Shown here: positions 18,887 through 26,967 of the stretch, one piece after another
How the letters are laid out: each line of letters begins with the position of its first letter
Numbering within the stretch: the first letter of the stretch is position 1
NCBI GenBank assembly: GCA_029245395.1
Contig: JAQWPL010000029.1
Location: 372,001-436,000, forward strand
Source of the DNA: Gammaproteobacteria bacterium
Lineage (GTDB): Bacteria; Pseudomonadota; Gammaproteobacteria; Pseudomonadales; Pseudohongiellaceae
Reading direction: 5' to 3'
DNA length: 64,000 nucleotides
Position numbers and translations under genes: made by a program
Notes under the pieces: generated by a model
What the model saw: the letters and a program-made list of their open reading frames with translations, nothing else
Told to the model about the DNA's origin: nothing
The model's database searches: none

Positions 18887-19315
18887 TCAGTCCGACAAAT
18901 CCGTAATGGCAAAATGCAAACCGGTAGCGGTCATGCCCTCGCGTCCATAAAAGCGGTGCGCATCTTTACGCTGCACATCCGAATCCAGATGCAGCTCCTT
19001 GCAGCCTGCTTCCCGGGTATGTTGTTTCAACCAGTCAATCATGGCTTTTCCTGCTCCCTTTGAGCGGCAATCCTCAGCCGTCACCAGATCGTCCACATAC
19101 AGGAACCTGCCCCAGGCAAGATTTTCGCCGGTGATGAAACCGGCGGCACAAGCCGGGGTGCCTTCCAGCTCAGCAAGCGCCAGCTGGTATCCCCGCTGCT
19201 GTTGCTTTTCTATCTGGGTGATTAGGGATTCCAATGAATATTGCAGCCTGAGTTGCAGCAATATCTTTGCCGCTGCCTGTAGCGATTCCTTGGTTTCTAC
19301 TAGTGATACCTTCAT
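18887..19315 (-). CDS. GNAT family N-acetyltransferase
   Basis: A 142-residue GNAT. The acetyl-CoA loop reads AEDCRSKGAGKAMIDWL (about 83-99) after the strand LYVDDLVT, and HRFYGREGMTATGLHF closes the fold. Its ATG overlaps the stop of the upstream GNAT gene (ATGA at 19312-19315), so the two are translationally coupled. The acceptor substrate is unknown. Confidence 0.85.
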   Translation of the reverse strand: MKVSLVETKESLQAAAKILLQLRLQYSLESLITQIEKQQQRGYQLALAELEGTPACAAGFITGENLAWGRFLYVDDLVTAEDCRSKGAGKAMIDWLKQHTREAGCKELHLDSDVQRKDAHRFYGREGMTATGLHFAITDLSD

Positions 19316-19737
19316 GCGTCACCTATTGTCATTTCCATGGGTGTGTGGGGGATATTGGCTTCAATGTAATTTTTGCCTGCTGCGCGGAAGCCGAGTTTTT
19401 CATAAAAAGGAACAGCTCTGACCTGGGAGCCGAGAAAGACTTTTGCCATCCCTGCTTCGCGAGCCTGATTCACCAGGACCTGGATAATATCGCTGCCAAT
19501 GCCTTTGCCCCGGTACTCTTTCAGCACAGCGATTCGGCCTATATGCCCGTCAGACAGCATGCGTCCTGTACCAACGGCAATGCCATCACTGCTGGCAAGC
19601 ACTTGTAAGGCTAGCCCATCAAGGCCGTCAAAATCGATGTCGGGATCAACCTGCTGTTCACCGGAAAATACACGATGACGAATGGCAAGAATATCTTGCT
19701 GTTGATCCCTGAAACTAACGATATTTACTTCAATCAA
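19312..19737 (-). CDS. GNAT family N-acetyltransferase (ElaA/YjcF-like), probable TTG start
   Basis: A GNAT of about 141 residues with IRHRVFSGEQQVDPDIDFDG, typical of the ElaA/YjcF-type subgroup, the CoA loop VLKEYRGKGIGSDII and the closing VPFYEKLGFRAAG. The open frame reaches an ATG at 19842, but that would put about 100 bases inside the upstream membrane-protein gene. TTG at 19737 begins just after that gene's stop, has an AGG 7 bases before it, and matches where family similarity begins. It lies between a membrane-protein gene and another GNAT in one close run on the minus strand. Confidence 0.82.
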   Translation of the reverse strand: MIEVNIVSFRDQQQDILAIRHRVFSGEQQVDPDIDFDGLDGLALQVLASSDGIAVGTGRMLSDGHIGRIAVLKEYRGKGIGSDIIQVLVNQAREAGMAKVFLGSQVRAVPFYEKLGFRAAGKNYIEANIPHTPMEMTIGDA

Positions 19738-19745
19738 GAGTTTGC

Positions 19746-20123
19746 CTACGCGAATGCATACAGCAAAAAGCCGCCGAACAAAAAGACAGGCGCACTTAAG
19801 GGGCGGGCCCAGGGTCCGACCAGCTTCATTACCCACCTGCACCTGAGCATTTTCACAAACCGGGTTTTACCAATGCCTGCAAAAACTACGGCAGCCGCTA
19901 TGGCAATCCAGCCAATGACAGTCATTGTTTTGGGAAAGCGGGACAGATCGGCCATGTAAAGTAACAGGATGCCAATTCCCAGGCGGGCCAAAATGGCACC
20001 AGCGTATAGGCCGGTGCTGTCAGCATATTTATCCATGAAGTCCAGAAAAAATGTGGGCTTAACCAGCAATATCACACTGGCTATAAGTAACAGCAGTGCT
20101 ATTAGATAAATGATCATTAGCAT
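19746..20123 (-). CDS. Small membrane protein, unknown function
   Basis: A 125-residue very hydrophobic protein with four probable membrane helices: LMIIYLIALLLLIASVILLV, GAILARLGIGILLLYMA, MTVIGWIAIAAAVVFAGIG and the C-terminal SAPVFLFGGFLLYAFA. A short basic loop (KTRFVKMLRCRW) separates helices 3 and 4. I do not recognise the family. It begins the three-gene run with two GNAT genes; the first GNAT starts 9 bases after its stop. Confidence 0.65.
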   Translation of the reverse strand: MLMIIYLIALLLLIASVILLVKPTFFLDFMDKYADSTGLYAGAILARLGIGILLLYMADLSRFPKTMTVIGWIAIAAAVVFAGIGKTRFVKMLRCRWVMKLVGPWARPLSAPVFLFGGFLLYAFA

Positions 20124-20158
20124 AGTAAGTCACCGTTTTGCCTTATCACTAAGTTTAT

Positions 20159-20974
20159 TTAACCACCTTGAAACGAAGATTGCAGCAAATGAGTCAGGGT
20201 ATGCACATAGCGCAGCTTGCCGTTTTCTACTCGAAACAGGTGCGTATCTGCAGAGCCACTGCCACCATTGGCGTTGCCAGCACCAAAGGTGCAGTACACA
20301 ACCGCTGAGCCAGTAACTTCATCTACAACAAAACGCCGGTTGGCAATATTCACGCCAGCTGGCACGCCGACTTCGCAACTGTCATCCGGTGAGCCGCGGC
20401 CAGTATAGAAACCGCCCTCGACGCGTACACAGGGAAAGCCCCAGGGCACGAGGTCAATCTTGCCTTCCAGAAAGGCATCCAGGTAGGCATTGGCAGCGGA
20501 GACCAGTGTGCCGCGGGAATCCCGGTCTTCAGCGGCGATGGGCCCCCAGTCTTCAGCAGAGGAATACTGTAGGTAGTCCTCTGCGTTGAAAAGCCAGTAA
20601 CCAGTGGTGGTCCACAGGATTTCTATCTCTGCAATTTTGTCATGGTTTATCCGCAAACGCGTTCCCAGCACATAAGGCTCTTCTTCATCAGTCACAATAA
20701 CTTCGGTAAACGTTTGGCAGGAGTCCTGATCCAACAAACTCATATGGTGGTCTATTTCAAAGGCAGTATTGATTAGGCCTTGATTGATATCCATACGCAC
20801 CTCGTTTTCCCAGTAACCCGCGCCCTGTGGCAGAGGGAGAATGGATATATCCCCTGCTGACTGGGCTTCAATGTAGAGATCCACAGCGTTTTGCAATCCG
20901 CCACGGGTGCAATCAATTTGTGCCATAGCCGAAAAAGGAGTGAGTATTAGCAAGTATAGTAAATTCAGTTTCAT
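20159..20974 (-). CDS. Secreted protein with two NTF2/SnoaL-like repeats, unknown function
   Basis: A 271-residue exported protein. The signal peptide MKLNLLYLLILTPFSAMAQ is clean. Two alpha+beta units follow, each with a helix ending in a short turn and a glycine-rich strand: LQNAVDLYIEAQSAGDISIL (about 27) and LVSAANAYLDAFLEGKIDLV (about 160). These resemble SnoaL/NTF2-like folds and secreted proteins annotated only as domains of unknown function. Four Cys may form disulfides in the periplasm. The enzymatic role, if any, is unknown. Confidence 0.65.
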   Translation of the reverse strand: MKLNLLYLLILTPFSAMAQIDCTRGGLQNAVDLYIEAQSAGDISILPLPQGAGYWENEVRMDINQGLINTAFEIDHHMSLLDQDSCQTFTEVIVTDEEEPYVLGTRLRINHDKIAEIEILWTTTGYWLFNAEDYLQYSSAEDWGPIAAEDRDSRGTLVSAANAYLDAFLEGKIDLVPWGFPCVRVEGGFYTGRGSPDDSCEVGVPAGVNIANRRFVVDEVTGSAVVYCTFGAGNANGGSGSADTHLFRVENGKLRYVHTLTHLLQSSFQGG

Positions 20975-21053
20975 GAAAATCTCCGGTTTCTTGTTGTAAA
21001 GGGGATTATAGGCGCAACGTCAAAGCGAAGGGTAGAGTGCTTATGTTTGTTCA

Positions 21054-21263
21054 CTATCCATCACAGAGCGTAGCGCTGTTTTCACATCGGTTTACCAATT
21101 TATTGTATTGACCCTTGGTAAGAAAAAGCCGGTGAAGGCCTTCACTTGTTTGTTGTCCTTTATCCAGATGTTGCTTTTGATCATAACCACAGCGAATGAT
21201 TGCGAGAGTATCCAGATCAAATTCGATGAAGTAGCGAGTGTCTGCATTTTCTATACGTGGCAT
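21054..21263 (-). CDS. Small conserved-looking protein, 69 residues
   Basis: A short soluble protein, MPRIENADTRYFIEFDLDTL at the start, then YDQKQHLDKG and HRLFLTKGQYNKLVNRC. AGGA lies 7 bases before the ATG, and composition matches real coding sequence, so I take it as genuine. No known domain is recognised. It stands alone, divergent from the methyltransferase gene. Confidence 0.55.
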   Translation of the reverse strand: MPRIENADTRYFIEFDLDTLAIIRCGYDQKQHLDKGQQTSEGLHRLFLTKGQYNKLVNRCENSATLCDG

Positions 21264-21408
21264 AACAAGTCCTGATTATTCATGGGTCAAATAGATATTA
21301 ATCAAAATACGTTGTTATTTAAGGTTGGTGCTATACCTTGGCCATACATCCCCGTTTTGTCATTTATCCTCGATAATTGGCTTAGCGCCAAAATATTGAG
21401 TAAACCTG

Positions 21409-22068
21409 ATGACTACCCTGCGCTTAAGCTATCAAACAATTGAGTTCGGGAAAATAGATATCCATTTGTGCACTTTGCGCAATAAACAAGAATTTCATGA
21501 CCCGGCAGGCGTTGCTGAAAAACTGGGTATTTCCTCTGCATCCTGGCCTATTTTTGGCGTAGTTTGGCCATCGAGCCTAGTGCTCGCTCACTTCATCGTT
21601 GACTATAAAACTCACTCTAAACGAATACTGGAAGTTGGATGTGGCATGGGGCTTTCCAGTGTGCTCCTGAACAAACAAGGTGCAGATATTACGGCAACTG
21701 ACTATCACCCGGAGGCAGATAATTTTTTGCAAAGAAATGCATTGCTTAATGGGGACAGTGCAATTGCGTTTGAGCAAGTAGATTGGGCAGACAAAAATGA
21801 CAATCTTGGCCTATTTGACCTGATCATTGGTAGCGACCTGCTCTATGAGGACAATCATATTGAGCTGCTTGCTGGCTTCATAGAAAGGCATTCAAAACCA
21901 ACGTGTGAAGTTATTATTGTTGATCCAGCGCGCGGCAGAAAAAGTAAGCTTAGTTCTCGAATGATGGAGTTTGGGTTCACCTCTTCTCATCATAAACCTG
22001 GTCATACCGACTTCCTCGATAAGGAATTCAAGGGACATATTCTTAAGTTTGAGCGTTTAGCCGCTTAA
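21409..22068 (+). CDS. Class I SAM-dependent methyltransferase, METTL21-like (protein lysine methyltransferase group)
   Basis: A 219-residue cytosolic methyltransferase. WPIFGVVWPSSLVLAHF (about 46-62) and the SAM loop ILEVGCGMGLSSVLL (about 73) with GSDLLYE (about 142) match the family-16 / METTL21-like group, whose eukaryotic members methylate lysines. The bacterial targets are mostly unknown. It lies at the edge of an AT-rich accessory patch; the metallo-beta-lactamase-fold gene converges on it. Confidence 0.85.
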   Translation: MTTLRLSYQTIEFGKIDIHLCTLRNKQEFHDPAGVAEKLGISSASWPIFGVVWPSSLVLAHFIVDYKTHSKRILEVGCGMGLSSVLLNKQGADITATDYHPEADNFLQRNALLNGDSAIAFEQVDWADKNDNLGLFDLIIGSDLLYEDNHIELLAGFIERHSKPTCEVIIVDPARGRKSKLSSRMMEFGFTSSHHKPGHTDFLDKEFKGHILKFERLAA

Positions 22069-22147
22069 GGCCCATTTAAAACGCAACGAAACAAAGTGTA
22101 GTTGTCATTCTTAAAAAGCTTTTTATATGGCATTTTCAAGAGTGATA

Positions 22148-23146
22148 CTAAATGTCGTCAGGTAAGCTTTTATTCTGCCAATATTCATGCATAACGCTTA
22201 AATTGCTGGCATGTACAGGACGATAATTAGCCCAAATTGAAACCACTCCAGATGAAAGAGCATTCGGAATCATGTCTTCGATAGTCATGTTTAGATAGCT
22301 CGATTCATGAACAAATTTGAGCATATTCATATCGTACTCAATCACAGAAGATATTAACGCTTTTGAATATCCTGCTGCAGAAATTTTTACATGATTTCCG
22401 TGGTTTGGATAAATCACATCGATACTCAAAGATTGTAGCTCTTTGAGCCCGGTTAGATGAATAGGTATGTCAGAGGGCTCACTTATATATGTAATTGTAT
22501 CTTCGAGCATGCCGCCTGGATAAAGTGCCTTGTCTTCAGGGATATACATCGCAACGCTATCTTGGCTATGAATGTTGAAATTTTCGAACTTAACAGTAAT
22601 TTCTCCGACCTGAAGTTCGAGCGTTTTTTCAAAAATATCAGTAGGCAAAACTAACGGAATCTCTGGCGGGCCCCAAAGTTGCCCTGTTTCAATTAGCTCG
22701 CGATTTTTCCGAATAAAGGAATCAGTACGATCAAGCGCGTAAACCGGGCTGTCAGAATATGCGATGAGGCCTGCAATGTGGTCCAAGTGCCAGTGTGAAA
22801 GCACAACTGAGAACTGTTTTATGCCTAGTTCAGTGCTTAAATAATTTTTCTCCCACATACCACCTTCTGGCAATGTAGATGTATCAAATACTATGGCCAT
22901 ATCATCCTGGTAGACTACATAGTTAATTACACCTAGATCCCAGGCACCTGCATTTACCCAAGCGAACTCCATTTCTTCATATCCTGAAGGCCCTGTAAGT
23001 TCCCGGCCAAAATAAAAACCGATAACGTGATCGTTGATTTGTATCACGGTTGGAGTAGGGCAACTATTTTCAGCAGAAAAAACAGTTAATGAACATAAAC
23101 ATCCTAGAATTAATAACGATGTCTTGAATAGGAATTTTTTTATCAT
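22148..23146 (-). CDS. Secreted metallo-beta-lactamase-fold hydrolase
   Basis: A 332-residue exported metal hydrolase: signal peptide MIKKFLFKTSLLILG to FSAEN, then the zinc motif SHWHLDH (His118, His120, Asp122, His123), a third ligand region NIHSQDSV with MYIPEDKALYPGGMLED, and NHGNH later. The HxHxDH core is complete, so it should be active; the substrate is unknown and a beta-lactamase cannot be assumed. AAGG precedes the ATG by a few bases. It lies immediately after an attC-like site on its own strand and is AT-rich, as expected of a mobile cassette gene. Confidence 0.85.
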   Translation of the reverse strand: MIKKFLFKTSLLILGCLCSLTVFSAENSCPTPTVIQINDHVIGFYFGRELTGPSGYEEMEFAWVNAGAWDLGVINYVVYQDDMAIVFDTSTLPEGGMWEKNYLSTELGIKQFSVVLSHWHLDHIAGLIAYSDSPVYALDRTDSFIRKNRELIETGQLWGPPEIPLVLPTDIFEKTLELQVGEITVKFENFNIHSQDSVAMYIPEDKALYPGGMLEDTITYISEPSDIPIHLTGLKELQSLSIDVIYPNHGNHVKISAAGYSKALISSVIEYDMNMLKFVHESSYLNMTIEDMIPNALSSGVVSIWANYRPVHASNLSVMHEYWQNKSLPDDI

Positions 23147-23190
23147 ATTACCTTGCTTCCAATTTGCTCATAGAGGCAATGCTGTTTTGC

Positions 23191-23270
23191 CATATAACGC
23201 CCTTTTTAATGGGAAGACTGCGAAGCAAGCGTTCCAGCCTGAAAGACGAGATTAAAGAGTTTGTCATGTG
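23191..23270 (-). repeat. Integron attC-like site (complete inverted arms)
   Basis: The outer arms ATAACGCCCTTTTTAAT (23194-23210) and ATTAAAGAGTTTGTCAT (23251-23267) pair over 17 positions with 12 Watson-Crick pairs, two G-T wobbles and three mismatches, enclosing 40 bases. On the minus strand it ends GGGCGTTATATGG, the usual look of an attC 3' end. It lies between the end of one small gene and the start of the metallo-hydrolase gene, as cassette sites do. The bases after GTT do not fully match the GTTRRRY core. Confidence 0.45.
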
Positions 23271-23557
23271 TACGATTTCTCATTAGAGCATATTTTAATT
23301 TCATTGCTAGATATCGCTTTTTCTCTTAAACCAACAAGGTTTCTAAGCCTTAAGTCATTTCTATAATTGGTAAAATCATTCTCCGTTTGAAACTCTACGA
23401 TATGAATTTCTTCGCCAGATCCATCATCGTTTCTTGAAGTTTCGAATGCACTAGTAATTTTGCCCTGATAATCGGACATAATTTATGCAGCCTGTTTCTC
23501 AAACTCATTGAGGGCCTGGAAATCTGCGACCTGGATAGTAACTAGAAGTTTGTACAT
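23264..23557 (-). pseudogene. Small dimeric alpha/beta-barrel (DUF1330-like) protein, interrupted by a TAA
   Basis: Reading the minus strand from ATG 23557 (AGGA 3-6 bases upstream) gives MYKLLVTIQVADFQALNEFE, then after TAA (codon 25, 23483-23485) continues in frame with IMSDYQGKITSAFETSRNDD and ends CSNEKSYT at 23264. Together these make one 97-codon alpha/beta-barrel-like protein; the second half alone (ATG 23479) lacks its first strand and helix. AAA or CAA to TAA would explain the break. It begins 14 bases after one attC-like end and stops inside another, a typical gene-cassette layout. Confidence 0.6.
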
Positions 23558-23570
23558 GGTTCCTTGTACA

Positions 23571-23640
23571 CATAACGCCCTTCATAGTAGGGCGGAACAA
23601 GTAAAACTTGTGATTTCCCATTAAGAACAAGAAATACCGC
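23571..23640 (-). repeat. Second attC-like sequence, 3' half only
   Basis: On the minus strand the sequence ends TGAAGGGCGTTATGTG, matching the end of the site at 23191 (GGGCGTTAT). A GCCCT/AGGGC hairpin and an ACAAGT/ACTTGT hairpin lie inside it. The distal arm next to ilvD does not pair convincingly, so this may be a decayed or half site marking the ilvD-side border of the accessory patch. Confidence 0.3.
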
Positions 23641-23649
23641 TGGACTGAA

Positions 23650-25323
23650 TCAGTCAGTCACACACCCTTCACTGGCGCTTTTAACCAGGGTGGCATATTT
23701 GAACAACACACCGCTTTTCGCTGGCAGGGGCGGCTGTGTCCACTTGGCGCGGCGCTTTTCAATTTCAGCAGGCTCTAGTGCTACTTCCAGGGAATTGGTT
23801 TCTGCATCAATGGTTATGATATCGCCATCTTTCAGCAGAGCAATGAGGCCGCCGACCTGGGCTTCCGGAGTGATATGCCCCACCACGAAGCCATGGGTGC
23901 CTCCAGAAAAACGTCCATCGGTAATCAGGGCAACGGATTTACCGAGCCCCTGGCCCATCAGGGCGCTTGTGGGTTTGAGCATTTCCGGCATGCCGGGGCC
24001 GCCTTTGGGCCCGCAGTAGCGAATGACCACTACGTCACCTTCGGTAATCTGTTTTTCGTGGATGGCCTGGTTCACGGCGGCCTCGCCGTCAAACACTTTT
24101 GCAGGTCCGGTAAAGTTAAGGCCTTCCTTGCCAGTGATCTTGGCTACGGCGCCATCTTCGGCGAGATTGCCGTAAAGAATGCGTATATGGCCGCTGTCTT
24201 TCAATGGCTTATCAAGTGGATGGATTACTTGCTGGCCTGTCGTTAGGTCTGGTACTTCACTCAGATTTTCAGCAATGGTCTTGCCGGTCACCGTCATGCA
24301 GTCTCCATGCAGCATGTCTGCGGCCAGCAGCATTTTCATGACGGCGGGTACGCCGCCCACTTCACACAAGTCTTCCATTACATACTGGCCACTGGGTTTC
24401 AGGTCAGCCAGGAAAGGGGTCTTGTCAGCAATACGCTGGAAGTCATCAATAGTCAGCTCCACATTGGCCGCTTTCGCCATGGCTATGAGGTGGAGTACAG
24501 CATTGGTAGAGCCGCCAAGCACGGTGACCACTGTGATGGCATTTTCAAAGGCTTTCTTGCTGAGAATGTCTGAGGGCTTGATGTCTTCTTCCAGCAGATG
24601 ACGCAGGGCGGGGCCAACACGTAGGCAGTCAGCGTCTTTGTCACCGGACACTGCCGGGTAGCTGGAGTTAAAAGGCAGGGACATGCCTAAAGCCTCGATG
24701 GCCGAGGCCATAGTATTGGCAGTATACATACCGCCACAGGCGCCGGCGCCTGGGCAAGCATTTTCTATGACCCCCTGAAATTCGGTGACATCGATGCGTC
24801 CGCTGTTGAACTCCCCATAGGCTTCAAAGGCAGAAACAACATCCAGTTTCTTGTCCTTGTAGCAGCCGGGTTTGATAGTGCCACCGTAGACAAGGATTGA
24901 AGGTCGGTCCAGACGCGCAAGCGCCATTATGGCGCCGGGCATGTTCTTGTCGCAGCCGACAATGGCCGCAACGCCGTCATACCATTGAGCACTAACCACA
25001 GTCTCGATACTGTCAGCGATAAGGTCGCGGCTGGGCAGGCTGTTGCGCATGCCGTCTGTTCCCATACTGATGCCATCACTGACACCAATAGTATGAAAAA
25101 TCAGTCCGATCAGGTCCTGATCCTGTACACCCTGTTTCACTACCTTGGCCAGGTCGTTCAAATGCATATTGCAGGGATTACCTTCCCAACCCATGCTGGC
25201 AATGCCGATCTGTGCCTTATTCAGGTCTTCGCGGGTCAGGCCAATGGCGTGCAGCATGGCCTGGGCGGCAGGCAGGCTTGGGTCCTGGGTGATAGTGCGG
25301 CTGTACTTGTTCAATTCTTTCAT
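23650..25323 (-). CDS. ilvD: Dihydroxy-acid dehydratase
   Basis: IlvD dehydrates 2,3-dihydroxy-isovalerate and -methylvalerate to the 2-keto acids of valine and isoleucine. The 557-residue protein shows the iron-sulfur ligands Cys51 (NPCNMH), Cys124 (GCDKNMPG) and Cys196 (GAGACGGMY), the metal-binding DGISMGT segment, and the C-terminal [15 protein letters not shown]. It belongs to the shorter ~560-residue form, likely a 2Fe-2S enzyme, rather than the 616-residue E. coli type. No other ilv gene is nearby. The integron-like patch begins directly after its stop. Confidence 0.95.
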   Translation of the reverse strand: MKELNKYSRTITQDPSLPAAQAMLHAIGLTREDLNKAQIGIASMGWEGNPCNMHLNDLAKVVKQGVQDQDLIGLIFHTIGVSDGISMGTDGMRNSLPSRDLIADSIETVVSAQWYDGVAAIVGCDKNMPGAIMALARLDRPSILVYGGTIKPGCYKDKKLDVVSAFEAYGEFNSGRIDVTEFQGVIENACPGAGACGGMYTANTMASAIEALGMSLPFNSSYPAVSGDKDADCLRVGPALRHLLEEDIKPSDILSKKAFENAITVVTVLGGSTNAVLHLIAMAKAANVELTIDDFQRIADKTPFLADLKPSGQYVMEDLCEVGGVPAVMKMLLAADMLHGDCMTVTGKTIAENLSEVPDLTTGQQVIHPLDKPLKDSGHIRILYGNLAEDGAVAKITGKEGLNFTGPAKVFDGEAAVNQAIHEKQITEGDVVVIRYCGPKGGPGMPEMLKPTSALMGQGLGKSVALITDGRFSGGTHGFVVGHITPEAQVGGLIALLKDGDIITIDAETNSLEVALEPAEIEKRRAKWTQPPLPAKSGVLFKYATLVKSASEGCVTD

Positions 25324-25388
25324 GGGAGATACTCGGGCTTGCGTTAATTATTTTCTGTTTTGTGCTTAATTGTTATGTATACAAAAGC

Positions 25389-26732
25389 TCAAAGCGCTTT
25401 TTCAAAGATCTTGGAATTACGTTGGTAGTTGTACAGACTTTTCTTGCTTTCAGGCAGGCCGTCGATATCACTTTCCTTGAACCCTCGCTCCTGAAACCAG
25501 TGGGGTGTTTTGGTTGTTAGAACAAACAAGGATTTCAATTTGGCCTTTTTTGCATTTCGCTGAATTTGTTCCAGTACTGTCTGGCCGAGGTTTTTATTTC
25601 GGTAATCAGGATGCGTGATCAGGCAAGCTAGTTCACCACTGTTGTCTTCCTGGGGATAAAGTGCGCCGCAGGCGATGATCATACCTTCCCGCTCAATCAC
25701 ACTGAATTGTTCTATTTCATTTTCCAATAAATCTCTGGAACGCTCAACAATCACACCTTCTTCTTCCAGTGGTTTGATTAATTCCAGGATACTATCGACA
25801 TCGTCAATGCTTGCATCCCTCAGCAATTCATAATTTTCCTGAGTGATCAGAGTGCCGGTGCCATCGCGTGTAAAAAGCTCTGTCAACAATGCGCCATCTT
25901 CTACATAGGAAATTACCTGGGCGCGAATAACGCCACTTTTACATGCTTTGGTAGCCAGCTCCAAATTAAGCAGTTGCTGGTCAAGACCGTTGCTGGCGAT
26001 TTTTTCCTGGACGAGGGCTTGTGCATCTTCTGCATTGAGCTGGCTGATAGCTTCACCATCATCATCAAGGATGCCTGATTCTGCAGAATAGATAAGCAGT
26101 TTGTCGGCAGCCAGAGCAATTGCAATGCTGGCGGCTATGTCCTCGACTTTCAGATTAAAAATTTCGCCAGAAGGGGAGTAGCCTAAATTAGATTGCAAAA
26201 CGGTTTTGCCAGAATCCAGATGGCGGGTAATTTCATCGCTATCTACTTTTCTGACTTCGCCAGTGTGCTGGTAATCCACGCCGTTATGAACCCCAAAAGG
26301 TTTTGCGCTAACGTAGTTGCCGCTGACTGTGCTGATGTCGGCACCATGCATGGGAGAATTCGGCAGCCCGGCAGAAAACTTGGCTTCAATGTTTATTCGC
26401 AGGTTGCCAACAATTTTTTTAATTTCTTCCAGGCTGTCGGTATCGGTGACGCGCAATTGATGATGAAGCTGGCCTTGTACATCATCGTGTTTTTCGTCTT
26501 TAAGACCGGCTACTTTCAGGGCGGCGTCAATCTGAGGTCGTGCGCCATGTACCAGCACCAGTTTTACACCGAGGCTATTCAACAAGGTGATGTCGTGGGC
26601 AATGTTGGAAAAGTTATCGTGGGCGAGCGCTTCTCCAGGCAATAGGATGACGAACACCTTCCCTCGGTGGGCATTGATATAAGGCAAAGCTTGTCGGAAC
26701 AACTTTACGTTTTGAGATGTATCGTCGGCCAT
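25389..26732 (-). CDS. argA: N-acetylglutamate synthase
   Basis: ArgA acetylates glutamate with acetyl-CoA, the first step of arginine synthesis, and is normally feedback-inhibited by arginine. The 447-residue protein has the N-terminal amino-acid-kinase-like domain (VLVHGARPQID at about 60-70) and a C-terminal GNAT domain (about 300-447; THPDYRNKNLGQTVLEQIQR). Both are full length. It lies 235 bases downstream of argE on the same strand, separated by a long inverted repeat. Confidence 0.95.
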   Translation of the reverse strand: MADDTSQNVKLFRQALPYINAHRGKVFVILLPGEALAHDNFSNIAHDITLLNSLGVKLVLVHGARPQIDAALKVAGLKDEKHDDVQGQLHHQLRVTDTDSLEEIKKIVGNLRINIEAKFSAGLPNSPMHGADISTVSGNYVSAKPFGVHNGVDYQHTGEVRKVDSDEITRHLDSGKTVLQSNLGYSPSGEIFNLKVEDIAASIAIALAADKLLIYSAESGILDDDGEAISQLNAEDAQALVQEKIASNGLDQQLLNLELATKACKSGVIRAQVISYVEDGALLTELFTRDGTGTLITQENYELLRDASIDDVDSILELIKPLEEEGVIVERSRDLLENEIEQFSVIEREGMIIACGALYPQEDNSGELACLITHPDYRNKNLGQTVLEQIQRNAKKAKLKSLFVLTTKTPHWFQERGFKESDIDGLPESKKSLYNYQRNSKIFEKAL

Positions 26733-26801
26733 CGTCGTTCACTTTATGTGTTCTGCTGTCAGCTCTGGAAAAAGGGCGGCTATTGTAACGGAAATTGACA
26801 A

Positions 26802-26959
26802 AAAGGATAAAGGATAAAAGATACAGGATAAAAGAGGCCTTTTTCTGGATTAAGTAATGTTTTGTTTGATATTCCTTTTTTGATATAGGGTAAGTCGTGA
26901 AGGCGATCTCAGCCTTAAATTGATATCCCTCTTTATCCTGTATCTTTTATCCTTTTTCG
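26802..26959. repeat. Long inverted repeat (MITE-like) between argE and argA
   Basis: The left arm contains GGATAAAAGATACAGGATAA then AAGAGG (26812-26837); the right arm (26927-26959) is its reverse complement apart from one missing A, and both outer ends run into AAAAAGG / CCTTTTT. About 90 bases separate the arms. Within each arm GGATAAA is itself repeated. Size and symmetry suggest a non-autonomous mobile element; it could also fold into a large hairpin in the argE transcript. No second copy is seen in the window. Confidence 0.75.
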
Positions 26960-26967
26960 TTTAGTCC

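Noticed and set aside
22148-23146. True beta-lactamase
   Set aside because: The HxHxDH core is shared by many hydrolases; nothing in the sequence shows beta-lactam specificity.
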